DNA from: Adiantum capillus-veneris
Lineage: Eukaryota; Streptophyta; Polypodiopsida; Polypodiales; Pteridaceae
Length of the DNA: 64,000 nucleotides
Assembly (NCBI GenBank): GCA_014529385.2
Contig: CM043949.1
Location: 144,843,850-144,907,849, forward strand
Reading direction: 5' to 3'
Part shown: in pieces, positions 54,857 to 63,244 of the stretch
How positions within the stretch are numbered: the first letter of the stretch is position 1
Layout of the letters: each line of letters starts with the position of its first letter
Position numbers and translations under genes: made by a program
Notes under the pieces: model-generated
What the model saw: only the letters and a program-made list of their open reading frames with translations
Database searches by the model: none
What the model was told of the DNA's origin: nothing

Positions 54857-54929
54857 GCTAAGTTGTGCTAAAGCTCCAAATTGTAATTACCATACTCTAT
54901 TTTAAAATAAATTGGAGCTGTTTGTGTAA

Positions 54930-55625
54930 TTGTTTACTCTCTCACTTATGGCCTTCCCTAATTTTTATGGTAAGCTTGGGGAGGTTGCTCCAGACTTTTT
55001 GGATAATTTGGAAATGGCCTTTCTGGTATCGGGAAGGGATGGCGAAGCTACTAAGTTAAGGGCCTTTCCTTTGGTCTTGAGGGAAGGTGCAAAATTATGG
55101 TATCAAACTTTGGCACCTGAAGAAAGAAGAGACTGGGAGTCCTTAAAGATGGTCTTCATCGAAGAATTTCGCCGCCATGAGCCTCCAGAGGAGATATGGA
55201 GACAGCTCTTAGAGCTACGCCAAACATCACCCAATGACTATAGAAGCTATGAAGGAAAGTTTTCCAACCTGTGGGAGAAATGGTGTGCATCACTAGGTGA
55301 AGGAGAAAGGGCGCCAGAATGCCTAAAGAAGGACTGTTTCCTGGCAGGGCTTTACCCCATCCTTCGAGAAAAGGTAAAAGGTAAATTCCCAGATACCTTT
55401 GATAAAGCTATGACTTATGCAAGGGAGAAGGATAGGAAGTTAAAATTCCAAGCTCAACTACAAGGGGGAATGGAGCCTCCACTGCTAGCTCAACCTACGG
55501 CAAGGGTAGTAGCAGGGACAGGAGCAACAGACCAAGAGTTCTCTCAACAAGAATTACTTCAACAAATCACCAATCAACTAGAGAGCCTGTCCATCAATCC
55601 GGTTCAAGGTGTAAGGGCTCCCTAG
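54930..55625 (+). CDS. Element B gag capsid region (up to a TAG)
   Basis: Best start is the ATG at 54948 (MAFPNFYGKLG). The capsid domain reads FPLVLREGAKLWYQTL, then ESLKMVFIEEFRRHEPPEEIWRQLLELRQ, then FLAGLYPILREKVKGKF, matching gypsy gag. A TAG at 55623-55625 interrupts; the frame continues unbroken to the zinc knuckle CYNCGEVGHGMYYC at 55680-55721 and on into pol. The TAG lies before the nucleocapsid part, not at a gag/pol boundary, so mutation is likelier than programmed readthrough. Confidence 0.85.
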   Translation: MFTLSLMAFPNFYGKLGEVAPDFLDNLEMAFLVSGRDGEATKLRAFPLVLREGAKLWYQTLAPEERRDWESLKMVFIEEFRRHEPPEEIWRQLLELRQTSPNDYRSYEGKFSNLWEKWCASLGEGERAPECLKKDCFLAGLYPILREKVKGKFPDTFDKAMTYAREKDRKLKFQAQLQGGMEPPLLAQPTARVVAGTGATDQEFSQQELLQQITNQLESLSINPVQGVRAP

Positions 55626-58600
55626 CCAGGAAATGAACGAAATAGACAAGAAGGACAAAGGCAAGCACGTGAGTACATTTGCTACAACTGTGGAGAGGTA
55701 GGTCACGGCATGTATTATTGCCCCCATCCACGACGCTATCAAGGAAATGGTAATAAAAGACGGCCTCCTCGCCAACTAGTCACTCCTCCTCGAGCTAGGC
55801 CACTAAATGGACAAAATGCACACGTGGCTCCACCAATCCAAATATTGAGATCCCCTCCTCCACCACCACAAGCACCAGCAGAGATCCCTCCACTACCATC
55901 GGGAGGGGAGGACAGGGGTGTCTCTGTCATAAGTCTTGACAATGGTAAGGATAAAGGGAAAGAAAAAATGGAGGAAGCTGTTGCCATGCCAATAAAGAGA
56001 GTTAGGAGACAAAGAACTGATGAAATGGAAGCTTCAGAGCCGGATAAAGGGAATGAGGGTTCCTCCCAAGTGATAGGAGACAAGAAAAGGAAGATTAGGT
56101 CAAGGAGGCACATAGGAGTAGAAGACTTTCCACTTGGGATAGGATCCATACCTTACGACCTGGTAGCAGATGTGAGTAAGCAAGGACCAAAGATTTCATG
56201 GCAGCAACTCCTCCACCTTTCCCCAAAGATGCGTAGAACCTGGTCTAAGATGGTCAGCACGAGGAGGGCTAAGGCAAAGTCAGTTGGGTCTATTAGTGCA
56301 AGAGGCATGAAGGATATCGTGCCAGTCATTGATGCAGAGATTAAGATTCAGCGAGTCTCCAATGTGTACGTAGATGGTGGAGCCGAGATTTGTGTTATGA
56401 CAGAGAAATTAATGCACAGGTTGGGTTTGGAAGTAAACGAGAAAACTTTCTTACAAGCTAAGATGGCAAATAATGTAAGGGTGGCTTGTGTGGGAAAGGT
56501 TAATGGAGTGAAGGTTTCAGCTTTTGGTGTTGCAATCTCAATTGATGCTTATGTGATCCCAACTAAGGGGGAGGGCTATCCGCTAGTCCTTGGAAGACCT
56601 TGGCTTATGGCTATGAAAGCTAGGCAAGATTGGGAGACAGGTTCCCTTGAGTTGCGACCAAATCATAAGGTAGGTGGCAAGCAACAAAAAATTGTGTATG
56701 ACATGAAGCAGGGTAGACAACAAGACCTAGAGATGGAGACTTCTATGGATGAATGGAGCACAAGCAGCTGCTCTTCATTTGAGGATGAGTCATCTGAGGA
56801 GGATGCTAGCTCTTTGGAAGTCGTGGGTATAATACTGCGAAACCCAGAAGGAGAAGGTGGTCAAGACTCTCTAAACAAGGAAGAAGCCACAGGCTTAGAG
56901 GAGATGCTAGCTAAGGACCTACTAGAAGAAGAGAGAGAACCCTATTTGCAGGTACTAAAGAAGCATGCTGGCCTCTTTATAACTGATTACGAGCACATTA
57001 AAGGAGTGACGGTAACCCAACACCATATCCAATTAAAGGAAGGTGCCAAACCAGTGGTGCAAAGGCTACGGAGATTAGGGCTAGTGAAACAAGATGCACT
57101 CTTAAAAGAAGTAAAAAGATTACTCAAGGCAGGATTTATCTACCCAGTGGAAGATTCTGAGTGGGTGTCTCCAGTTGTGGTAGCACCAAAGAAAAATGGG
57201 AAGTGGAGGGTATGTGTGGATTACAAGCCTCTAAACGCAACCACAAAAAGGGACCATTTTCCTTTGCCTTTTCAAGATGAAATACTAAATGAAGTGGCTG
57301 GTCATGAAAGGTACACAGTGTGTGATGGGTACTTAGGCTACTTCCAAATCAGAATTGCAGATGAAGACCAAAGAAAGACTACCTTCATAACACCTTGGGG
57401 GTGTTTTGCTTATAGAGTTATGCCTTTTGGTTTAACTAATGCCCCATCTACTTTCCAGAGTTTTATGAACTTGGTGTTTCAACCTTACTTTGGTAAGTCC
57501 ATACGAGTCTTCATTGATGATTTTTGCATTTACAGCTCTAGGGAAGTACATCTGTCCAAGGTTGATGAAGGTTTCACCCGTCTGTCCCAATTGGGTGGGC
57601 AATTGAATAAAGACAAGTGCCACATAGGTGAGAGCAAGGTCACTCTACTAGGCCATGTTGTGTCTCAAGATGGTATTGAGGCTGACCCTGAAAAGGTAAA
57701 GACATTGTTAGCTTTACCTACTCCTTCAAACGTGAAGCAACTAGTCTCCTTCATTCAAAAGGTTCGCTACATGGGACGATTCATACATCTCCTTTCTCAG
57801 GCAATCTATCCTTTGCAGCAGCTCACTAAACACACTACATTGACATGGAGTGAGGAGGGTGAAAGGTGCTTTCAAGAAGTTAAAACCATTTTGAGCTCAT
57901 TGCCTGTCGTCCTACAACCCACATGGGGTGAATTATTCTATGTAAATCCTAGTGTAGGTCCAGAAGCTCTAGGAGCTGTCTTGATGCAAAAAGACCCAAA
58001 GACATCTCTCATGAGACCAGTCTACTTCTCTAGTAGAGTGATGACAGCTGCTGAAAAGGGTTTCAGCGCAACTGAGCAATTGGTGCTAGCTCTTAAGTTT
58101 GCAGTGGAGAAGTTTCGGGCTTACTTACTTCCGAGACAGTTTGTGGTGATCACAACTGAGGAGGTTTTTCCATATGCCCTACAACACATGGAATTGTCTC
58201 AAAGAATAGCAAAGTGGGTGGTGCAGCTTCAAGAGTTTGACTACACACTACAAGTAGAGGATTCCACCTGTGCTTGTTTGGCAGATGCCCTCACACAAAG
58301 GTGTTATGAGAAGGCCAAGAAAGAGGCACCTAGTAAGGTACCACCTATCCCGGAGCCTGAAGTTCTACTGGGAGCACGCAGTCTGTATTTTGATGGGGCT
58401 TACAAGAGGACCAAAGACAAGGCATCAGCAGGCATAGTAATATTAGGTCCAGAGAAGGAGAAGATCTTTGCAAAAGGGTTTCATCTAAAAGAGGTTCATT
58501 CTAACAATGAGGCAGAGTACCATGCCCTTGTTTTAGGGTTGCAATGTTGTCTTTCTCAGGGCATCACAAAGCTAAATGTTTTTGGTGACTCCATGTTGAT

Positions 58601-58700
58601 TGTTAAGCAAATGGTTGGTGTATGGGCCTGTAAAAATGACAAATTTTCTGTTAAGATGAGGGAATCAAAGGCCTTTTTGAAGGGTTTTAAAGAAGTTTGA
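55626..58700 (+). CDS. Element B gag end and pol: zinc knuckle, protease, RT, two RNases H
   Basis: Same frame as gag. Zinc knuckle at 55680; proline-rich and basic linker; protease VDGGAEICVMTE at about 56370 (DGG as in A3) with LVLGRPWLM at about 56586. RT lies at about 57090-57650 with RVCVDYKPLNATTKRDHFPLPF, MPFGLTNAPSTF and catalytic VFIDDF at about 57511. RT-associated RNase H lies at about 57850-58310. The second RNase H lies at about 58384-58700 (LYFDGAYKRTKDKASAGI, NNEAEYHALVLGL, VFGDSMLIVKQ). A TGA at 58698 sits where A3 has a glutamine codon (GAAGTGCAA). Long and otherwise intact. Confidence 0.92.
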   Translation, partial: PGNERNRQEGQRQAREYICYNCGEVGHGMYYCPHPRRYQGNGNKRRPPRQLVTPPRARPLNGQNAHVAPPIQILRSPPPPPQAPAEIPPLPSGGEDRGVSVISLDNGKDKGKEKMEEAVAMPIKRVRRQRTDEMEASEPDKGNEGSSQVIGDKKRKIRSRRHIGVEDFPLGIGSIPYDLVADVSKQGPKISWQQLLHLSPKMRRTWSKMVSTRRAKAKSVGSISARGMKDIVPVIDAEIKIQRVSNVYVDGGAEICVMTEKLMHRLGLEVNEKTFLQAKMANNVRVACVGKVNGVKVSAFGVAISIDAYVIPTKGEGYPLVLGRPWLMAMKARQDWETGSLELRPNHKVGGKQQKIVYDMKQGRQQDLEMETSMDEWSTSSCSSFEDESSEEDASSLEVVGIILRNPEGEGGQDSLNKEEATGLEEMLAKDLLEEEREPYLQVLKKHAGLFITDYEHIKGVTVTQHHIQLKEGAKPVVQRLRRLGLVKQDALLKEVKRLLKAGFIYPVEDSEWVSPVVVAPKKNGKWRVCVDYKPLNATTKRDHFPLPFQDEILNEVAGHERYTVCDGYLGYFQIRIADEDQRKTTFITPWGCFAYRVMPFGLTNAPSTFQSFMNLVFQPYFGKSIRVFIDDFCIYSSREVHLSKVDEGFTRLSQLGGQLNKDKCHIGESKVTLLGHVVSQDGIEADPEKVKTLLALPTPSNVKQLVSFIQKVRYMGRFIHLLSQAIYPLQQLTKHTTLTWSEEGERCFQEVKTILSSLPVVLQPTWGELFYVNPSVGPEALGAVLMQKDPKTSLMRPVYFSSRVMTAAEKGFSATEQLVLALKFAVEKFRAYLLPRQFVVITTEEVFPYALQHMELSQRIAKWVVQLQEFDYTLQVEDSTCACLADALTQRCYEKAKKEAPSKVPPIPEPEVLLGARSLYFDGAYKRTKDKASAGIVILGPEKEKIFAKGFHLKEVHSNNEAEYHALVLGLQCCLSQGITKLNVFGDSMLIVKQMVGVWACKNDKFSVKMRESKAFLKGFKEV

Positions 58701-60110
58701 GTGCACTTTGTACCTAGAGATCAAAATCGAGAAGCAGATGCCTTAGCAGGTGAAGAACTGCAAACTCTCATAGTAGGTGCTATCCTTGTGAAAAGTCCTT
58801 TATACCAGGGAAAGGAGGAGCTGCATGATTTACTTTACTTTCTTGAGCATTGTGAAGCACCCTCTGGTATGAGTAAAAGTGAATGTAGGTGGTTGGTAAA
58901 AAAGGCTACCAGCTATAGCTTAGTGAATGAGGACTTGTATTGTAGAGGGAAAGATGTTGTCTTAAGGAGAGTTCCTGCATCCCAAGAGATAAATGATATT
59001 TTGTTTAGTTGTCATGAAGGTGTGTGTGGTGGCCACTTTGCACAAGAGATTACTAGCAGAAAGATTTTACAAGCAAGGTTCACGTGGCCAAGCCTCCATC
59101 GAGATGTACAACATTGGTGCCGCACATGTGAGGTTTGCCAAAAAGCTGGACCAAGGCGTCTTACCCATGAAAATCAGCATCCAATCAAAACCTATGGGCC
59201 ATTTGAAAAATGGGGGATAGATGCAATAGGGCCACTACCTTGCACTCAATCAGGGAAGGAATACATCATTATGGGGGTGGAGTACATGACCAGATGGGCA
59301 GAAGCTCGTCCCACAAAGCGCATCACAGCCAAGGACGTGAGTGATTTCATTTTTGAATGCCTTTGTTTCCGTTTTGGAACACCTTTGGAGATTCTCTCGA
59401 ATAGGGGACCGGGATTTCGAGCTGATTTAGTCGGGCAATTGATGAGCAAGTTAAAAATCAAGCGCAGGCACACTACACCATACTACCCTCAGTGCAATGG
59501 TCTTGTGGAAAAGTTAAATGGTCTTATATGTAAAATCATCACTAAGCAAGTGCATTTACATCCTAAGGCATGGGACAAACACCTAGATGCAGCACTTTGG
59601 GCCTACAGAACATCCTTTAAAACATCCTTGGGGTATACACCTTTTCACTTGGTTTACGGGCAAGAGGCACTATTGCCTATAGAAGTGGAGCTAGCGAGCC
59701 TCCGAGTTCTAAAAGCACATCAAGAGGATAGTCAAGATAAGCAGGTGGAAGGAAGAATCATCGATTTGGAGAGGTTAGGGCTAGATCGAGAGTCAGCAGT
59801 GAAGTACTATGTAGCCCAGGCAGAGAAGAAACGAAAGAAGTTCAATCGCAACCTTCTCAAGAAAGGTATCAAGGAAGGTTCTTTAGGAAGAATCATCGAT
59901 TTGGAGAGGTTAGGGCTAGATCGAGAGTCAGCAGTGAAGTACTATGCATCCCAGGCAGAGAAGAAACGAAAGAAGTTCAATCGAAGTGGAGCTAGCGAGC
60001 CTCCTGTAAAGAATGAGGATGCAAGAGAGCTACACAAGGCAAGCACAAAGCACACAGAGATGGAAAGCTTCTTCTTCTTCTTTACAGAAAAGAGAGTACA
60101 AAATGACTAA
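58701..60110 (+). CDS. Element B RNase H end and integrase
   Basis: In frame after the TGA. Starts with the RNase H end (VPRDQNREADALAG). Integrase zinc finger: CHEGVCGGHFAQE, then HWCRTCEVCQ. Catalytic core: GIDAIGPLP has the first Asp. The second, expected in 'SDRGPGF', reads SNRGPGF (Asp to Asn, about 59400). The Glu is in GLVEKLNG. GQEALLPIEVEL follows. The C-terminal region contains a duplicated segment (59751-59856 and 59886-59991) and ends in unrelated-looking residues ESFFFFFTEKR before the junction with copia G. The missing Asp and missing end make it inactive. Confidence 0.88.
   Translation: MHFVPRDQNREADALAGEELQTLIVGAILVKSPLYQGKEELHDLLYFLEHCEAPSGMSKSECRWLVKKATSYSLVNEDLYCRGKDVVLRRVPASQEINDILFSCHEGVCGGHFAQEITSRKILQARFTWPSLHRDVQHWCRTCEVCQKAGPRRLTHENQHPIKTYGPFEKWGIDAIGPLPCTQSGKEYIIMGVEYMTRWAEARPTKRITAKDVSDFIFECLCFRFGTPLEILSNRGPGFRADLVGQLMSKLKIKRRHTTPYYPQCNGLVEKLNGLICKIITKQVHLHPKAWDKHLDAALWAYRTSFKTSLGYTPFHLVYGQEALLPIEVELASLRVLKAHQEDSQDKQVEGRIIDLERLGLDRESAVKYYVAQAEKKRKKFNRNLLKKGIKEGSLGRIIDLERLGLDRESAVKYYASQAEKKRKKFNRSGASEPPVKNEDARELHKASTKHTEMESFFFFFTEKRVQND
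59751..59991 (+). repeat. 135-bp-period duplication in B integrase C-terminus
   Basis: Units at 59751-59856 and 59886-59991 are nearly identical (both start GGAAGAATCATCGATTTGGA). In addition GTGGAGCTAGCGAGCCTCC occurs at about 59685 and again at about 59987, just after the second unit, indicating a compound rearrangement. Reading frame is kept. Confidence 0.9.
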
Positions 60111-60111
60111 G

Positions 60112-60326
60112 TGCTAAAGCTGAAAAGTAGCACATATGTACATGCGGTCACTAAGGGTGAACTCGCTAGAAGCGTACTAGGCTGGCACTATAAGTGTAGT
60201 CCAGCTGTAGAATCACTGGCAGAGATCCACCGTGTCGGTCACCTAACGCGCCAGTGAGTAAATGCAGTAAGCGGCCAAGACCCGTAGTGGATGCCAGCTC
60301 AAGGTGTAGAGCTCGACATCTCAACA
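60112..60326 (-). repeat. Copia element G 3' LTR (~215 bp)
   Basis: On the minus strand it starts TGTTGAGATG right after the PPT (60326) and probably ends CTTTAGCA at 60112. The left border is inferred from TG/CA ends and the end of element-B coding; the other LTR is outside the window, so it cannot be confirmed. Confidence 0.6.
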
Positions 60327-61933
60327 CTCCCCCTCGAGCTCTGCATGTCGCAGAGTCCAAGCATAGTCCGAAAACGTCGAAGCTTCTCAGCTCCGAGGGC
60401 CTTGGTAAAGATATCCGCTATCTGCTCCTCTGTGTTGACGTAGACCAAGTCAATGTCGCTTGCCAACACTCGCTCTTGAACGTAGTGGTAATGGACCTCT
60501 ATGTGTTTCGTCCTAGCATGGAACACTGGGTTCCTAGCCAACTGCATGCTGCTGAGGTTGTCACAATGAATGACAATCTGCTGGTCCACCTGCACTCCCA
60601 AGTCCTCAAGTAATGTGCGTAGCCAAGCTACCTCGCACGCCGCAACTGCTGCACCTCTGTACTCGGCCTGTGTGCTCGATAAAGCAACCGTAGGCTGTTT
60701 TTTGATGCTCCAAGTAACAGCAGCACTCCCAAAAGAGAACATGAAGCCACTCGTAGATCTCCTATCAACAATGCTACCTGCCCAATCTGCATCTGTATAC
60801 CCATACAATGCTAATGGTGCATCTGTTGCATAGAACAATGCGTAGTCAAGAGTCCCTTGCACATACCTAAGTGTGCGTCGTACTCCATCCAAATGTGGCT
60901 TCCTCGGAAGCTGCATGAACTGACTCTCCAAGCCTACTGTGTAGCTCAAGTCTGGCCTTGTGATAGTCAAGTAGATTAAACTACCCACCATCTTCCTGTA
61001 CATATTGACATCCTCAACAACATCACCCTTCTCTGCACTCAGCTTTGCATTCACATCCAAGGGAATGGAAATCGGCTTACAATCAGCCATACCATACTTT
61101 GACAACATGTCCAAAGCATATTGTCTCTGTGACAGCCATACACCCTCTGGAGTCCTGATCACCTCAATGCCAAGAAAGTAGCGCAACTCGCCCAAATCTT
61201 TCATTTCAAACTCCTGTTTGAGAAGACCCTTCACATGGTCAATCTCCATAGCATTGTCACCAACAATAATAAGGTCATCTACATATATGGTAATGACCAC
61301 AATTCCCACATCACTCTCACGTACATAGAGTGAATGATCAGCATGAGCTCTCCTAAAACCAATACTGACAAGATACTTGGCAATCCTGTCATACCATGCT
61401 CTAGAGCCTTGCTTCAAACCATACGAAGCTTTGAGAAGTCTGCATACATAATCTGGGTAACCTGGATCGACATAACCAGGTGGCTGATCCATATACACTT
61501 CCTCTTGCAACTCACCATTCAAGAAGGCATTCTTTACATCCATTTGATGCATAATCCATCCTCTAGATGCAGCCACTGCTATGACACCTCTCACAGTCGT
61601 CATCTTTGCCACTGGAGCAAAGGTCTCCTCATAGTCTATGCCATACGTCTGTGCATAACCCTTTGCGACCAGCCTTGCCTTGTGACGCTCAATGTTACCA
61701 TCAGCCTTATGCTTGGTTTTATACACCCATTTACAGCCAATAGCTTTCTTGCCACTTGGAAATGGCACCAACTCCCATGTGTCATTTGCTTCCAATGCAG
61801 CCATCTCTTCATTCATTGCATCATCCCAATGCACATTTCCAACTGCATCCTCAAAACATGTGGGCTCCACATCCTGTATCACCTTAGCCATGTAGGCTTG
61901 GTGATGTGCTAGATACCCATCATAAGTCAATTT
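60299..61933 (-). CDS. Copia G reverse transcriptase and RNase H
   Basis: In frame after the second TAG. RT: WELVPFPSGKKAIGCKWVYK, then VKNAFLNGELQEEVYM, then YGLKQGSRAWYDRI and the catalytic ITIYVDDLIIVGD. RNase H: GYTDADWAGSIVDRRSTSGF, TVALSSTQAEYRG and the final VNTEEQIADIFTKAL. The frame runs through the PPT into the LTR before its stop. Full family length (about 540 codons) with no internal break. Confidence 0.93.
   Translation of the reverse strand, partial: KLTYDGYLAHHQAYMAKVIQDVEPTCFEDAVGNVHWDDAMNEEMAALEANDTWELVPFPSGKKAIGCKWVYKTKHKADGNIERHKARLVAKGYAQTYGIDYEETFAPVAKMTTVRGVIAVAASRGWIMHQMDVKNAFLNGELQEEVYMDQPPGYVDPGYPDYVCRLLKASYGLKQGSRAWYDRIAKYLVSIGFRRAHADHSLYVRESDVGIVVITIYVDDLIIVGDNAMEIDHVKGLLKQEFEMKDLGELRYFLGIEVIRTPEGVWLSQRQYALDMLSKYGMADCKPISIPLDVNAKLSAEKGDVVEDVNMYRKMVGSLIYLTITRPDLSYTVGLESQFMQLPRKPHLDGVRRTLRYVQGTLDYALFYATDAPLALYGYTDADWAGSIVDRRSTSGFMFSFGSAAVTWSIKKQPTVALSSTQAEYRGAAVAACEVAWLRTLLEDLGVQVDQQIVIHCDNLSSMQLARNPVFHARTKHIEVHYHYVQERVLASDIDLVYVNTEEQIADIFTKALGAEKLRRFRTMLGLCDMQSSRGSVEMSSSTP
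60327..60338 (-). other. Polypurine tract of copia G
   Basis: Minus strand GAGGGGGAG directly before the LTR start TGTTGAGATG. Confidence 0.82.
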
Positions 61934-63244
61934 CTAAACTGGATTTCTGACTCTATTAGATCTGCGCGGTCCTTGGTCACTCCTTTGCCCTCTAGCATCT
62001 TCTTGTACTTTCCTTACACCAGGTGTCCTGACAGCCGGAATTCCAAATTCCTCATCAAGACTTTGTTCAGAACCATCTGAATCCATGTCTACATGTGAAA
62101 AACCTGATGATGCATCAACCATAAAGGGAGGTTCATCAACCTTTTCCTTTCCTTTTCGTGATACATTCCCTGTACCTGTTGGTGGAGTAACTTGCGTACG
62201 TAGTCTACCATTCCATGGTTTCTCAACAGAGCCACGAGAAGAGGACTCTTGTGGTCCACTCAAAACCTGTGACTGTGGCCTCACATTTTGTACAACCACA
62301 TCATCTTTTACATCAGCCCCAATAGTGCCATGTGCATTACTGTACCAGCTGCTCATCTCATCAAAGACTACATCTCTGCTCACTCGTAATTCTCGTGTAG
62401 TAGGATTGTAGCACCTGTACCCCTTTTGTTCAAGGGAATATCCCACAAGAATACATTTCTCTGCTTTAGGATCCAATTTCCTACGCAACTCATCTGGTAC
62501 ATGCACGTAAGCTATGCAACCAAACACTTTCAAGTGTGCCAAATCAGGCTTTGTACCTGTAAACTTTTTCTCAGGTGTTACATCATGCACCGCAGCTGTA
62601 GGTGTCCTGTTCATAATGTACACAGCTGTATTTACAGCTTCAGCCCAGAAATGATGAGGCATGTTCTTCTCATTCATCAATGCACGTGCAACCTCTGCAA
62701 TGTGCCTGTTTTTCCTTTCTGCGACCCCATTCTGCTGTGGAGTATATCTGCATGTAAACTGCCTGTGTATACCATGCATTCGCAAAAAATCTGAAAAATC
62801 ATTGGAGAAGTATTCTCCCCCTCCATCTGACCTCAATGTCTTCATTTGCATATCTGTCTCCTTCTCAATCATGACTTTGAAGTCTTGAAAGTGACCAAAC
62901 ACTTCACTTTTGTTACGCATGAAGTAGACCCATACTTTCCTTGTATGGTCATCAATGAAAGAGACATAATACCTGCAACCATGTATACTTGCAGTATCGG
63001 TTGGACCCCAAACATCTGTGTGCACCACCTCAAGTGGCCTTTTACATACATTGTGCTCATGTGGAAATGAGCCCTTTGACTGTTTTCCAAACTGGCATGC
63101 TGCACACACTTTATGCATACCATCCACCTTGAATTTGGGCAAACCTTTTACAATCTGTTTTGATTGCATGCTGCGCAATCTCTGCTCATTGACATGGCCA
63201 ATGCGTTTGTGCCAAATGTCAACATCAGCCACAACACCTGTGCC
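61934..63244 (-). CDS. Copia G integrase
   Basis: In frame with the preceding ORF. Zinc-binding region WHKRIGHVNEQRL with CAACQFGKQ (HHCC). Core with all three acidic residues: VHTDVWGPT, LRSDGGGEYF and NGVAERKNRHI. Then a variable spacer with FGCIAYVHVPDELRRKLDPKAEKC and the acidic/serine-rich region up to RRSNRVRNPV. A TAG at 61934-61936 interrupts just before RT. Inserts copia cDNA; otherwise intact. Confidence 0.92.
   Translation of the reverse strand, partial: GTGVVADVDIWHKRIGHVNEQRLRSMQSKQIVKGLPKFKVDGMHKVCAACQFGKQSKGSFPHEHNVCKRPLEVVHTDVWGPTDTASIHGCRYYVSFIDDHTRKVWVYFMRNKSEVFGHFQDFKVMIEKETDMQMKTLRSDGGGEYFSNDFSDFLRMHGIHRQFTCRYTPQQNGVAERKNRHIAEVARALMNEKNMPHHFWAEAVNTAVYIMNRTPTAAVHDVTPEKKFTGTKPDLAHLKVFGCIAYVHVPDELRRKLDPKAEKCILVGYSLEQKGYRCYNPTTRELRVSRDVVFDEMSSWYSNAHGTIGADVKDDVVVQNVRPQSQVLSGPQESSSRGSVEKPWNGRLRTQVTPPTGTGNVSRKGKEKVDEPPFMVDASSGFSHVDMDSDGSEQSLDEEFGIPAVRTPGVRKVQEDARGQRSDQGPRRSNRVRNPV

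Larger units (their letters stand above)
52055..60111 (+). mobile_element. Ty3/gypsy Tat-like element 'B', 3' end missing
   Basis: Begins with a 1,517-bp LTR inserted in satellite array 2, then PBS, upstream ORFs, and gag-pol with dual RNase H and integrase. It is cut at ~60111 by copia element G; its PPT and 3' LTR lie beyond the window or are lost. LTR unrelated to family A, but PBS, gag-pol and leader ORF are closely related. One continuous reading frame from 54930 to 60110 is interrupted only by TAG at 55623 and TGA at 58698. Confidence 0.88.

Noticed and set aside
55623-55625. Programmed readthrough of TAG in element B
   Set aside because: The stop lies before the nucleocapsid zinc knuckle, not between gag and pol; simple mutation is more likely.
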